From Prevotella lacticifex (GTDB taxonomy: Bacteria > Bacteroidota > Bacteroidia > Bacteroidales > Bacteroidaceae): 64,000 bases of DNA. Positions 1-9,000 of this stretch are shown here, in pieces. Position 1 is the first letter of the stretch. Each line of letters starts with the position of its first letter. The translations under genes and the position numbers were made by a program. The notes under the pieces were generated by a model. The model searched no databases, was not told the DNA's origin, and saw only the letters and a program-made list of their open reading frames with translations. Where the stretch lies: assembly GCF_019973375.1 (NCBI RefSeq), contig NZ_BPTV01000001.1, positions 682,001-746,000 on the forward strand, read 5' to 3'.

Positions 1-801
1 AGCCTCAGCCTGAGTCTTGGCGATGATGTCCTTAGCCTTGTCAGCATCCTCCTGGGTGAGCCAGTTCTTTGCTACGTTCGACTCGATATGCTCCGGCGAG
101 TCGACAAGGTTCGGGTTGATGCCGGCCTTCTTCAGCGCACCGTTGACCTGGCGCTGAACCTGCTCCTCCTTAGTCTTCTCGATAGCTACCTTGAGCTCCT
201 CGTCCTTAACTTCCTGAGGAACAGAGGCCTCGTCGAGAGCTACCGGCTTCATGGCAGCGACCTGCATGGCTACCTTGTGTGCAGCGTCCTCGTTCTCCTT
301 GTTGAGCTGGACCATTGTAGCGAGGGTGTGCTTGCCCATGTGGTCGTAGATGGAGATATTGTCGCCCTCGATGAAGTTGTATCCATCGATTTCCATCTTC
401 TCACCGGTGATACCCGAGCGGCGTTTTACAGCGGTCTCTGCGTCGTCGCCGTTAGCGAGTGTCAGAGCCTTAACCTCATCGAGGTTCTTCGGGCGCTTCT
501 CGATGATAGCATCGAGGATCTCCTGTACCAGGGCGATGAAGTCCTTACCAGCGGCAACGAAGTCGGTCTCGCACTTCACGGCAACCATTGCTGCGAAGCC
601 AGGAACTTTCTTTACGAGCACAACGCCATTGCTGGTCTCACGGTCGGAACGCTTAGCTGCGATGGCCAGACCACGCTCGCGGAGAATCTCCTGAGCCTTT
701 GGGAAGTCGCCGTCAGCCTCTGTAAGTGCCTTTTTGACATCAGCAAGACCTGCACCGGTCATTGCGCGCAGTTTTTTGATATCTGCAATTGAAACAGCCA
801 T
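1..801 (-). CDS. tsf: Elongation factor Ts, C-terminus cut by window edge
   Basis: EF-Ts recycles EF-Tu by exchanging GDP for GTP in the cytoplasm. The reverse strand is open from an ATG at 801 to the window edge, 267 codons. The N-terminus (MAVSIADIKKLRAMTGAG...) carries the UBA-like domain typical of EF-Ts, followed by the conserved stretch with KCETDFVA near residue 80. The frame is still open at base 1, so the end lies outside the window. It follows rpsB by 36 bases in the same direction, the usual rpsB-tsf order. The family assignment is secure; only the missing end is uncertain. Confidence 0.95.
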   Translation of the reverse strand, partial: MAVSIADIKKLRAMTGAGLADVKKALTEADGDFPKAQEILRERGLAIAAKRSDRETSNGVVLVKKVPGFAAMVAVKCETDFVAAGKDFIALVQEILDAIIEKRPKNLDEVKALTLANGDDAETAVKRRSGITGEKMEIDGYNFIEGDNISIYDHMGKHTLATMVQLNKENEDAAHKVAMQVAAMKPVALDEASVPQEVKDEELKVAIEKTKEEQVQRQVNGALKKAGINPNLVDSPEHIESNVAKNWLTQEDADKAKDIIAKTQAEA

Positions 802-837
802 ATTTTCTGTATTGTTAAGAATTAGAAATTGATGTTA

Positions 838-1665
838 TTACTCAGCCTTTGGAGCTTCCTCAGCCTTCGGTGCCTCCTCAGCCTTCGGTGCGTCGTCGGC
901 CTTGCGGGCGCGGCGGGCAGCGCGGCGTGGAGCCTCCTCAGCCTGCTCAGCAGCAGCCTTCTCGTCAGCCTTCTCAGCCTTGCGCTCCTCGAGACCCTCG
1001 GCGATAGCGTCGCAGCAAGCTGTGAGGATTACCTCGAGAGAATCCTTGGCGTCGTCGTTGGCAGGGATGACGTAGTCGATGTTGCGTGGGTCAGAGTTGG
1101 TGTCGACGATAGCGAAGACAGGGATACCCAGACGGTTAGCCTCCTTGACGGCGATGTGCTCCTTGAGGACGTCGACGACGAAGAGTGCTGACGGCAGACG
1201 GTTCAGGTCGGCGATAGAGCCGAGGTTCTTCTCGAGCTTAGCGCGCTGGCGGCTGATCTGGAGCAGCTCGCGCTTTGAGAGGTTTGAGAATGTACCGTCG
1301 TTCATCATCTTGTCGATGTTGGTCATCTTCTTGACAGCCTTGCGGATTGTCGGGAAGTTTGTCAGTGTACCACCGGCCCAACGCTCGATGACGTATGGCA
1401 TGTTCACGCTTGCGGCCTTCTCGGCAACGATGTCCTTAGCCTGCTTCTTTGTAGCGACGAAGAGGATCTTCTTGCCCTGCTTAGCGATGCCCTTGAGAGC
1501 CTCGGCAGCCTCGTCGATTTTAGCGACGGTCTTGTGAAGGTCGATGATGTGAATACCGTTGCGCTCCATGAAGATGTAAGGAGCCATTGCGGGGTTCCAC
1601 TTGCGCTTGAGGTGGCCGAAGTGGCAACCTGCCTGTAATAACTGGTCAAATGTTGTTCTTGACAT
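838..1665 (-). CDS. rpsB: 30S ribosomal protein S2
   Basis: Small-subunit ribosomal protein S2, 275 residues. Visible signatures are the N-terminal LLQAGCHFGHLKRKWNPAM and the central GGTLTNFPTIRK and IPVFAIVDTNSDP segments. Residues up to about 230 match the family core; the remaining ~45 form a low-complexity Ala/Glu/Lys tail ending in three near-identical APKAEE repeats. Such acidic or alanine-rich tails occur in Bacteroidetes S2 proteins, but the exact repeat number may vary between strains (inference). It lies between rpsI and tsf in a leftward operon. A 156-base spacer separates it from rpsI and may hold its own control element. Confidence 0.97.
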   Translation of the reverse strand: MSRTTFDQLLQAGCHFGHLKRKWNPAMAPYIFMERNGIHIIDLHKTVAKIDEAAEALKGIAKQGKKILFVATKKQAKDIVAEKAASVNMPYVIERWAGGTLTNFPTIRKAVKKMTNIDKMMNDGTFSNLSKRELLQISRQRAKLEKNLGSIADLNRLPSALFVVDVLKEHIAVKEANRLGIPVFAIVDTNSDPRNIDYVIPANDDAKDSLEVILTACCDAIAEGLEERKAEKADEKAAAEQAEEAPRRAARRARKADDAPKAEEAPKAEEAPKAE

Positions 1666-1821
1666 TTTTTCTTTCTTTTGTTTTGTTTGTTTACTTTCTT
1701 GTTAATTCTTGTTGCCGGATTCGTTGTCCGGCTAAACGCAACGCCGATGGGGCTGTTGCCGTTCAGAATCAGTCCCAGGGTAAGCACAGTGCGTCCCAGG
1801 GATTTAGATGCTAAACTGCGA
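1666..1821 (-). promoter_or_regulatory. Spacer/leader between rpsI and rpsB with stem-forming repeats
   Basis: This 156-base non-coding spacer lies inside the ribosomal operon. Read leftward it contains two copies of CCCTGGGAC about 25 bases apart and a hairpin GCCGGA-caacgaa-TCCGGC about 45 bases before the rpsB start. Ribosomal operons often carry autoregulatory RNA structures ahead of the gene whose product binds them; S2 control is known in other bacteria. I see no TAnnTTTG promoter here, so a leader within a cotranscript fits better than a new promoter. The function is inferred. Confidence 0.4.
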
Positions 1822-2208
1822 TTAACGCTTACTGAACTGGAAGTGACGGCGAGCCTTCGGCTGTCCTGGCTTCTTACGCTCAACAGCACGGCTGTCGCGA
1901 GTGAGGAATCCAGCGTCCTTGAGCTGCTTCTTGTCTTCAGCGTTGATTTTCACGAGAGCACGTGCGATGGCGAGGCGCAGAGCCTGGCTCTGACCGGTGA
2001 AACCGCCACCGTCGAGGTTTGCCTTGATATCGTACTGACCCTCAACGCCGAGGAGCTGCAGAGGCTGCTTTACGACGTAGCGCAGGATTGCTGATGGGAA
2101 GTACTTTTCGAAGTCTCTCTTGTTTATTGTGATTTTGCCGGTGCCCTCAGTGAGGTAGACACGTGCTACAGCACTCTTGCGGCGACCGATTGCATTGATT
2201 GTTTCCAT
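1822..2208 (-). CDS. rpsI: 30S ribosomal protein S9
   Basis: S9 binds near the 3' major domain of 16S rRNA and reaches the P site with its C-terminal tail. The 128-residue product has the usual start (METINAIGRRKSAVARVYL), the GGGFTGQSQALRLAIARAL core, and the invariant end with FQFSKR. Length and ends are normal. It lies 12 bases downstream of rplM, the standard rplM-rpsI pairing found in most bacteria. Confidence 0.98.
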   Translation of the reverse strand: METINAIGRRKSAVARVYLTEGTGKITINKRDFEKYFPSAILRYVVKQPLQLLGVEGQYDIKANLDGGGFTGQSQALRLAIARALVKINAEDKKQLKDAGFLTRDSRAVERKKPGQPKARRHFQFSKR

Positions 2209-2220
2209 CGTTATTTCCTA

Positions 2221-2685
2221 TTATTTATACTGGTTAATATCAATCTTCTTAGGCTTCTGAGCCTCGAGTCCACCGAGCTCTGCGCCCTCAATAACATAGA
2301 GGTTGTCCATCAGCTTACGGCCGAGGGAACCCTTGGGCAGCATGCCCTTGACAGCGTGGCGAATCATCTTGTCGATACCGCCCTTGCGAGTGCGGAGGTC
2401 GGCAGGAGTGTTGAAACGCTGGCCACCAGGATAACCGGTATAACGGGTGTAGACCTTGTCGGTCTCCTTCTTTCCGGAGAAGACGACCTTTGCTGCGTTG
2501 ACGATGATAACGTTGTCGCCGCAGTCTACATGAGGAGTGAATGATGGTTTGTACTTTCCGCGGAGCAGCTTGGCAACCTTTGAGCACAGACGGCCCACAA
2601 TCTGGTCGGTGGCGTCGACGATGACCCACTCTTTATTAGCTGTTTCCTTGTTGACGGAAATAGTCTTGTAACTTAAAGTGTCCAT
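2221..2685 (-). CDS. rplM: 50S ribosomal protein L13
   Basis: L13 is an early-assembly large-subunit protein. The 154-residue product shows WVIVDATDQIVGRL near the start, YKPSFTPHVDCGDNVIIVNA, and the family motif GMLPKGSLGRKLM near residue 115. It is the first gene of the leftward operon rplM-rpsI-rpsB-tsf. A 218-base untranslated leader and a promoter match lie upstream. Nothing is truncated. Confidence 0.98.
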   Translation of the reverse strand: MDTLSYKTISVNKETANKEWVIVDATDQIVGRLCSKVAKLLRGKYKPSFTPHVDCGDNVIIVNAAKVVFSGKKETDKVYTRYTGYPGGQRFNTPADLRTRKGGIDKMIRHAVKGMLPKGSLGRKLMDNLYVIEGAELGGLEAQKPKKIDINQYK

Positions 2686-2903
2686 AAAGATTTAATAATA
2701 CTACTTTAAAAACGTTTTTATAAAAGATATCTGTGCGAAAAACAGGGACCTTCACGGCGCCTCCAGTCTAAAAGAGACCATCCAGCATTATCCCTGAATG
2801 CTTGTGGCGGTGATTCACGAACCATCGTGTCCGGCCAGAGACACGGCTATTCACACATCCGCCGGCTGCGAACCTTCTAAGTCTCAGTACGCAATCGCGG
2901 CTG
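2686..2903 (-). promoter_or_regulatory. Structured mRNA leader of the rplM-rpsI-rpsB-tsf operon
   Basis: Between the promoter at 2904-2911 and the rplM start lie about 220 untranslated bases. Read leftward, GGCGG and CCGCC about 50 bases apart can close a domain. Inside it GTGTC (in CCGTGTCTCTGG) pairs with GACAC, giving a hairpin. A ~15-base AT-rich stretch precedes the start codon. Long leaders on ribosomal operons usually act as binding sites for one of the encoded proteins. That is inference here; I do not recognise a named RNA family. Confidence 0.45.
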
Positions 2904-2911
2904 CAAAGGTA
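2904..2911 (-). promoter_or_regulatory. Probable -7 element of the rplM operon
   Basis: On the reverse strand this reads TACCTTTG, a full match to the Bacteroidetes -7 consensus TAnnTTTG. No clear TTG is seen 19-21 bases upstream, so the -33 box is weak. It is the only such match ahead of rplM. Confidence 0.55.
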
Positions 2912-3163
2912 CACAATTTATATTAACTGAGGATAGGATGATTACGCAACAGCCTCCTTTTTATGATTATTTAACCATCGTTCCTCCGTGTGCCCCATTG
3001 CGTTTCTTGTGTGACGAATGAATGTATTGTGAGATTCAGTGGATGAATTGCGCACTTGGAACGAGGCGGAAAAGATGATGCAGGAGTAATAATAGTTGTA
3101 AGGATATTTCAAAACCGAATGAGACTAAAATTGGCTCTGTAACTGGCTGTTACTCATGGAGAT

Positions 3164-3290
3164 AGCAAAACAGTCCGTTTGGCGTTGCGAAACGGACTGT
3201 TTGGGACGCTGAAACGGACTGTTTCGCAATGCCAAACGGTCCGTTTGAGAGTGCTAAACGGTACATATTGTAATCGTGTTAAGATTTTTC
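3164..3290 (-). repeat. 127-bp palindrome-array element, copy A
   Basis: Read on the reverse strand, a 44-nt head begins GAAAAATCTT and contains a half site TACCGTTT. Three 22-bp units of the form AAACrGnCCGTTT plus 9 variable bases follow, then a terminal site. The same layout at the same length occurs at 18697-18823 and 38204-38329. The palindromic cores are kept while the 9-base spacers differ. It lies in the 970-base gap between the ribosomal and nar blocks, where no gene is evident. Confidence 0.8.
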
Positions 3291-3327
3291 ATAAATAGAT
3301 CTTCAGTTGATTGGCGTGGAGAAAACA

Positions 3328-3405
3328 GAATATCTGTGTAATCAGTAGGTTCAGCGTGAGAAGTATATTCGACACGCAGACACTGCAGATACCGCAGATT
3401 CACGG
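3328..3405. repeat. Degenerate hairpin-type intergenic repeat (CTGCGnnATCTGCG family)
   Basis: The segment has TATCTGTGTAATCAG on the left and CGCAGACACTGCAGATACCGCAGATT on the right, spread across a 20-30 base gap. These are imperfect complements. It resembles the better preserved hairpin at 55338-55386 built from ATCTGCGAAATCTG. The 105-codon reverse ORF running through it is low-complexity translation of repeat DNA and I do not count it as a gene. The rest of 3406-3602 shows nothing I recognise. Confidence 0.4.
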
Positions 3406-3602
3406 ACAAGCGAAATTTGTGCGGTTGTGGCGTTTGGACCCTTGTGACCATCAGCAAGCATCGTATTAAACGGGAGAATCCATGCCGTGACGGACGAAAA
3501 CAACTCGCTCGCAGCAAGCGCATTGGCCGATTCTCACTGCGTTCTGCGCCCACTATTAATAATGTTTGCACGTATTTTCTTCGATAAAAAACGGCAAACT
3601 GC

Positions 3603-3633
3603 TTGCATCTTACGTGTTTTATTCGTAACTTTG
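3603..3633 (+). promoter_or_regulatory. Promoter of the nar block
   Basis: TTG at 3603-3605, a 20-base spacer, and TAACTTTG at 3626-3633 match the Bacteroidetes -33/-7 promoter. The expected start is a few bases later, giving a leader of about 17-20 bases before the ATG at 3657. No second match was seen between here and narG, so the whole block from 3657 may be one transcript. Confidence 0.75.
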
Positions 3634-3656
3634 GGGCATCTTAAAACAATTTATCT

Positions 3657-4091
3657 ATGAAATCTAAATTAAGCATCTTTTTCGCTATTCTGTTCTGGGG
3701 CAGCATTTGGGGCATTATTGAGGCCACGATAGGATGGGCTCTCCATGCCACCCAGCTCCATCACGGCACATCAAATATCCTTTTTGCTTTCGGCATCTTC
3801 TGCATGCTCTCCGCAGCCGGACGCTCGGGCAAGGGCTCTGTGGCTGTGATGCTCACCGCCGTTGTGGCCGCAGTCATCAAATTGGCCGACTTCCTCCTCC
3901 CCGGTGTTGAGGGCGGTGTGCTGCATCCGGCAATGTATATCCTCCTCGAGGGAGCCATGATGGCCATTTTCTGTCAGGCATTCTCCTTCCGTCCGCGGTT
4001 TAAGGCTAACCCTGCTGTCGCGCTGTGGGAGTCGCGTTTGGCTGTTCCCGCATTCGCTGTGGCTGTGGCCCTGACGCTTATCGTGGGCTGA
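3657..4091 (+). CDS. Small four-helix membrane protein, first gene of the nar block
   Basis: I do not recognise this 144-residue protein. It has about four hydrophobic segments (roughly residues 5-25, 40-58, 62-82 and 120-142) with a GIIEATIGW motif in the first and a histidine pair in the following loop (LHH). It begins 24 bases after a good promoter and is followed 10 bases later by mobA. Lead position in an operon for a molybdenum enzyme could mean a role in molybdate, nitrate or cofactor supply; its size and IE motif recall substrate-binding (S) components of ECF transporters, but that is speculative. It is intact and clearly coding. Confidence 0.75.
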   Translation: MKSKLSIFFAILFWGSIWGIIEATIGWALHATQLHHGTSNILFAFGIFCMLSAAGRSGKGSVAVMLTAVVAAVIKLADFLLPGVEGGVLHPAMYILLEGAMMAIFCQAFSFRPRFKANPAVALWESRLAVPAFAVAVALTLIVG

Positions 4092-4101
4092 CCACCGTGC
4101 A

Positions 4102-4710
4102 ATGGACAAAGCTGTAACGACTTCAGGGACGATGCTCTCCGCCGCAATCTTGGCCGGTGGCCACAGCAGCCGGTTCGGAAGCAACAAGGCTCTGTTCTAT
4201 TACGGCGGTGAGACGCTCATCGCACGTGCCGCCCGACTGCTGCGGTCCGTCTGCGACGAGGTCGTCGTCAGTGCCAGCCATGTCAACGCCTCGTCGTATG
4301 AATTTCTCGGACTGGAGATTGTTGAGGACGAACTCACCGACTGTGGTCCGTTGGGTGGACTCGAGACCCTGCTGGAGCGGTGCACTACGCCGTGGCTCCT
4401 TGTCGTGACCTGCGACATGCCCTATGTCGACAGCGATGCCCTCAGCATGATGATCGATGAGGCCGGGCCTGCGGACGATGGTAGGGGAAAAAGCCTTCCG
4501 CATGCCGTGGCGTGGCGGAGGCGGTCGGACGACAGTATTTCGCCCTTCCCCCTGCTCGTTGAGCGCGATGCGCTGACGGTGCTCCGCCAGAGGATTAACG
4601 ACGGACGGTACAGCGTGAAAGGTCTGCTCGACGCTTTGGATACACATTATATATATAGCACCACGGACGAGATGCTGTGCAATGTCAATCGTCCGGGTGA
4701 TTTGAGATGA
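4102..4710 (+). CDS. mobA: Molybdenum cofactor guanylyltransferase MobA
   Basis: MobA joins GMP from GTP to molybdopterin, giving the bis-MGD form of the cofactor used by enzymes of the DMSO reductase family such as NarG. The 202-residue product has the nucleotide-binding signature LAGGHSSRFGSNKAL (residues 17-31), DCGPLGG near 75, and VVTCDMPYVD, whose Asp binds the metal. The ATG at 4102 keeps a 10-base gap to the gene before; an in-frame Met at 4132 would remove ten non-conserved residues and is also possible. Its place directly ahead of narK and narG supports the role. Confidence 0.9.
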   Translation: MDKAVTTSGTMLSAAILAGGHSSRFGSNKALFYYGGETLIARAARLLRSVCDEVVVSASHVNASSYEFLGLEIVEDELTDCGPLGGLETLLERCTTPWLLVVTCDMPYVDSDALSMMIDEAGPADDGRGKSLPHAVAWRRRSDDSISPFPLLVERDALTVLRQRINDGRYSVKGLLDALDTHYIYSTTDEMLCNVNRPGDLR

Positions 4711-4754
4711 ACCATAACTAAATAATATTTAACGAAAACACCTAAATTGAAATA

Positions 4755-6044
4755 ATGGGACAATCGCAATTTAAACTTAAAGGAACGCCATCCTCCGCTC
4801 TCTGGGGAGCTACGATAGGCTTCTTCTTCGGCGTGATGGCCATCTCGCTGTTCGGTCCAACGAGTACTAATCTCGGTGCCGCTATGGGCTTGGGAGCCAC
4901 TGAGTTAGGTCTGCTCGTCTCGGTGCCGTCGCTGACGGGATCGCTGCTCCGCATACCTTTCGGTGCCATGGTTGACAGCAATGGCGGTCGTCGCGGCTTT
5001 CTCTTCCTCTTGGCAGCCGCCGTCGTGGGCCTCGCCGCGCTGAGTTTCCTCTTCACGGTCTATCCTGTTGAGACTCCGGGCAGCATGAAAGGACTCTATC
5101 CTGTGGTCCTCGCCCTCGGCTGTCTTGCGGGCTGCGGCATAGCCACTTTCTCCGTCGGTGCGTCACAGTCGAACTATTGGTTCGCCAAGAGCCGACAAGG
5201 CTATGCCTCAGGTATTTACGGTGGACTGGGCACCACCTCGGCCGGCATCCTTGCCTTTGTCCTGCCGATACTGCTCCAGCACTTCGGTTTCAAGGCCGCT
5301 TACTATATTCTGACGGCTGTGATGTTCCTCGGTCTAATACTGTATATATGGTTGGGGGCCAACCCCCCGTATTTCCAGTTCCTTAAAGCCGGAAAGGACG
5401 AGGCTACGGCGAGGGACAACGCTCTGGCCTGCGGACAGGAGCTCTTCCCCAAGGGCAGTGCGGCGACGAGTCTGAAGATTTCGGCCAAGATACCACAAAC
5501 GTGGATGCTCGTGCTCTGCTACTTCACTACCTTCGGCGGTTTCATGGCCCTGACGGCGTGGTTCCCGACTTTCTGGAAGAAAGCTATGGGTCTGGACCCG
5601 ATGCTTGCCGGCGGTCTTACGGCCGTATTCTCCATCCTCGCCGCGCTGCTGCGTGTGCCCGGCGGAAAGCTCTCCGACCGTATCGGCGGCGAAAAGGTAT
5701 CAATGGGTGCCCTCGCCCTGTTGGCCGTCGCCGGCATTCTTATGAATATCCCGATGGGGTGGGGCGCTACCTTTGTCGTCAGCCTGCTCATCTCGGTGGC
5801 CTTCGGCTTTAACAACGGTGCCACAATGAAACTCGTCCCGGTGTATGTCAGCGAGGGTGTGGGTGGTGCCAACGGCTGGGTGGGAGGCTTGGGAGCCTTC
5901 GGCGGCTTCGTATTCCCGCCGCTGATGGGCCGTCTTGTCGACGTCTCGCCGCAGTATGGCTACGGACTGGGATTCCTGCTCTTTACATTCTTCGCCCTTC
6001 TGGTGATGATTATCAACTACTTTGGGATGATTCGCAAGAAGTAA
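4755..6044 (+). CDS. narK: Nitrate/nitrite transporter, NarK type (MFS)
   Basis: A 429-residue major facilitator protein with twelve apparent membrane segments. Conserved NarK features are the early loop VPSLTGSLLRIPFGAMVDSN-like stretch with GGRRG, a glycine-rich NYWFAKSRQGYASGIYGGLG segment, and a second nitrate-signature-like region NNGATMKLVPVY near residue 360. The family imports nitrate by proton symport or exchanges it for nitrite across the inner membrane. The protein is the single-domain form, not the fused 24-helix form. It starts 44 bases after mobA and 24 bases ahead of narG, and probably shares their transcript. Confidence 0.9.
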   Translation: MGQSQFKLKGTPSSALWGATIGFFFGVMAISLFGPTSTNLGAAMGLGATELGLLVSVPSLTGSLLRIPFGAMVDSNGGRRGFLFLLAAAVVGLAALSFLFTVYPVETPGSMKGLYPVVLALGCLAGCGIATFSVGASQSNYWFAKSRQGYASGIYGGLGTTSAGILAFVLPILLQHFGFKAAYYILTAVMFLGLILYIWLGANPPYFQFLKAGKDEATARDNALACGQELFPKGSAATSLKISAKIPQTWMLVLCYFTTFGGFMALTAWFPTFWKKAMGLDPMLAGGLTAVFSILAALLRVPGGKLSDRIGGEKVSMGALALLAVAGILMNIPMGWGATFVVSLLISVAFGFNNGATMKLVPVYVSEGVGGANGWVGGLGAFGGFVFPPLMGRLVDVSPQYGYGLGFLLFTFFALLVMIINYFGMIRKK

Positions 6045-6068
6045 TGACACTGTTTTGAACATCATGAT

Positions 6069-9000
6069 ATGAATACGATATTTAGCAATCTGAAATACTT
6101 CATCAATAGGAAGAACGTGACCAACGAGGAGTGGGAGCATTTCTACCGCACGCGTTGGGCTCACGACAAGGAGGTGCGGTCCACTCACGGCGTGAACTGT
6201 ACCGGTTCGTGCTCGTGGCGTATCTTCGTTAAGAAGGGTATCGTCACCTGGGAGATGCAGCAGACCGACTATCCTGCTACGCGCCCCGGACTGCCTAACC
6301 ATGAGCCGCGTGGCTGTCCGCGCGGTGCCAGCTACAGTTGGTATCTGTATAACTCCGGTCGCGTGAAGCACCCGATGATACGAAAGGAACTCCTCGACCT
6401 CTGGGAGGCGGCACTGGCCCAGCACCACGACCCCGTGGAGGCATGGGCGTCGATTGTCGACGACGAGCAGAAAAGGAAGAAATATAAGGCGGTGCGCGGT
6501 CTCGGCGGCTTTGTCCGCCTCGACTGGCCGACGGCCCTGCAGATTATTGCCGCCAGCAATATCTACACAATTAAGAAGTTCGGTCCCGACCGCTTAGTGG
6601 GCTTTACGCCCATTCCGGCCTTCTCCATGCTCAGCTACGCCTCCGGCACCCGCTATCTGAGTCTGTTAGGCGGTGCCTGTCTGAGCTTCTACGATTTCTA
6701 TTGCGACCTCCCGCCGTCGTCACCGCAGACGTGGGGCGAGCAGACCGATGTCCCGGAGAGTGCCGACTGGTTCAACTCCTCGTTCCTGTTGCTGTGGGGC
6801 AGCAATGTTCCGACGACGCGAACACCCGATTCGCCGTTCTACACGCAGGTGCGCTACAAGGGAACCCAGGTGGCTGTCGTGTCGCCCGACTACAGCGATG
6901 CGTCGAAGTTCGCCGATGTGTGGATGGCTCCCAAGCAGGGTACCGACTCGGCTTTGGGCATGGCAATGGGGCACGTCATCCTCAAGGAGTTTTACCGTGA
7001 CCGCACGGTGCCGTATTTCGATGAATATGTAAGGAAATTTACAGATCTGCCTTTCCTCGTGAAATTAGAGGATGCCGGTGACGGACGTTATGCCGCGGGC
7101 ATGCTCCTGCGGGCCTCCGACCTCAAGGACGACTTCGGCGTAAAGACGAAAGCCGAGTGGTATCCGATAACCGTTGATGACGTGTCGGGCGAGCTCGTCA
7201 CGCCGAACGGCAGTATCGGCAGCCGCTGGAACAACGAAGGCCGGTGGAATCTGAAGTGTGAGGATGTGCGTACGGGCAAGTCTTTCACGCCACGGCTGTC
7301 GCTCATCGACCACCGTGACGAGGTGGTGACGCTGCTCGACCCTTACTTCGGAGGTGCCGACTATAAGAATCCACATTTCGATGCCACCCGGCATCCGGAT
7401 ATCATAGAGCATAAGATTCCCGTCGTAAAGGTGGAGACGAAGGACGGAGTGGCTTATTGTGCCAACGTTTTCGACCTGCTGATGGCCCATTATGGCATCG
7501 ACCGTGGCCTCGGCGACGACAACTGTGCCAAGAGTTACGACGATGATCTGCCCTATACCCCTAAGTGGCAGGAACAGATTACGGGTGTCAAGGCTGAGAA
7601 AGTTATCGCTACGGCGCGCGCTTTTGCCTCTACGGCTGAGAAAACGCGTGGAAAGAGCATGATAATCATTGGTGCCGGTGTCAACCAGTGGTATAATACG
7701 GATATGACATACCGCGCAGCCATCAATATGCTTATGCTCTGCGGAACTCTCGGTGTCAACGGTGGCGGATGGAGCCATTATGTTGGTCAGGAGAAAGTGC
7801 GGCCGCAGGCCGGATGGGCCCAGATGGCTTTCGCCCTCGACTGGAAGCGTCCGCCGCGCCACATGAACACGGTAAGCTATATCTACGAGCACGCCGACCA
7901 GTGGCGATATGAGAAAGTGACTGTCGATGAGCAGCTTTCGCCGTTAGCCGATAAGAACCGGTGGAAAGGACTTACGCTCCTCGACTGCAACATCAAAAGC
8001 CAGCGTATGGGCTGGCTGCCGTCGTCGCCGGAGTTCAACCGCAACTCGCTCGACTTGTGCCGTGAGGCCGCCAAAGCCGGTATGAGCGAGAAAGACTATG
8101 TCTGTCGGGAGCTCCACGAGAATAAACTGGCTCTCGCGGCCGAAGATCTTGATGCCCGCGGGAACAGTCCGAAGGTGCTTTTCATCTGGCGTGCCAATCT
8201 TATCGGCTGCTCGGCGAAGGGCATGGAATTCTTCATGAAGCACCTCCTCGGTGCGCAGAATAATGTTCTCGGACAGAATCTTGAGCAGTGCGGACAGCCG
8301 TTGCCGAAATACGAGAAATGGCACAGCGAGGATACTGTCGGCAAACTCGACCTCGTCGTGAATATCGACTACAGGATGACGCAGTCGAGTATCTTCGCCG
8401 ATATCGTGCTGCCAGCTGCAACATGGTATGAGAAGGAGGACATCTCGTCCACTGATATGCACCCCTTCCTTCATCCGTTCAGTAAGGCTGTCGACCCCGT
8501 ATGGGAGAGTCGCACCGACTGGGACATCTTCCGTGAGCTGTCGAAGGTCTTCTCAAAGATGAGCGTAGGCCATCTCGGCCACGAAAAAGATGTCGTCTAC
8601 ACCCCGTTGGCCCACGACAGTACGGGCGAAATCAGTGAGCCGTTGGCCGTCGACGACTGGAAAGAGACCGGTGAGATGCCGCAGCCGGGTCGGAATATGG
8701 GCAATCTTGTCGTCGTGACGCGCGATTATCCCGATATCTACCGCCAGTTTACGACTGTCGGACCGAATGTCCGCGACAAGGGTATCGGCGGTAAAGGCAT
8801 TGGCTGGCAGGCCGTTAAGGAGTATGACGAGCTGAAGGCGATGAATGGCGTCGACCGCGCCGAAGGCATAAGTCATGGCATGCCGCTGATAGAGGAGGCT
8901 ACGCAAGCCTGCGATGCCGTGCTCACCCTCGACCCGACGAGCAATGGCGATGCCGGCTACAGGGCGTGGAAAGCCCTGGAGAAGAGCGTCGGACTGCCTT

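Noticed and set aside
88..792. 234-codon plus-strand frame
   Set aside because: It is the complement of tsf, which is identified by conserved protein sequence on the reverse strand.
3164..3290. Palindrome arrays as a CRISPR array
   Set aside because: 22-bp period with 9-base spacers and a fixed unit number at three loci does not fit CRISPR, and no cas genes are present.
3254..3571. 105-codon reverse frame between the ribosomal and nar blocks
   Set aside because: It runs through a degenerate hairpin repeat, has no promoter or family features, and its Arg/Ser/Leu composition is typical of translated repeat DNA.
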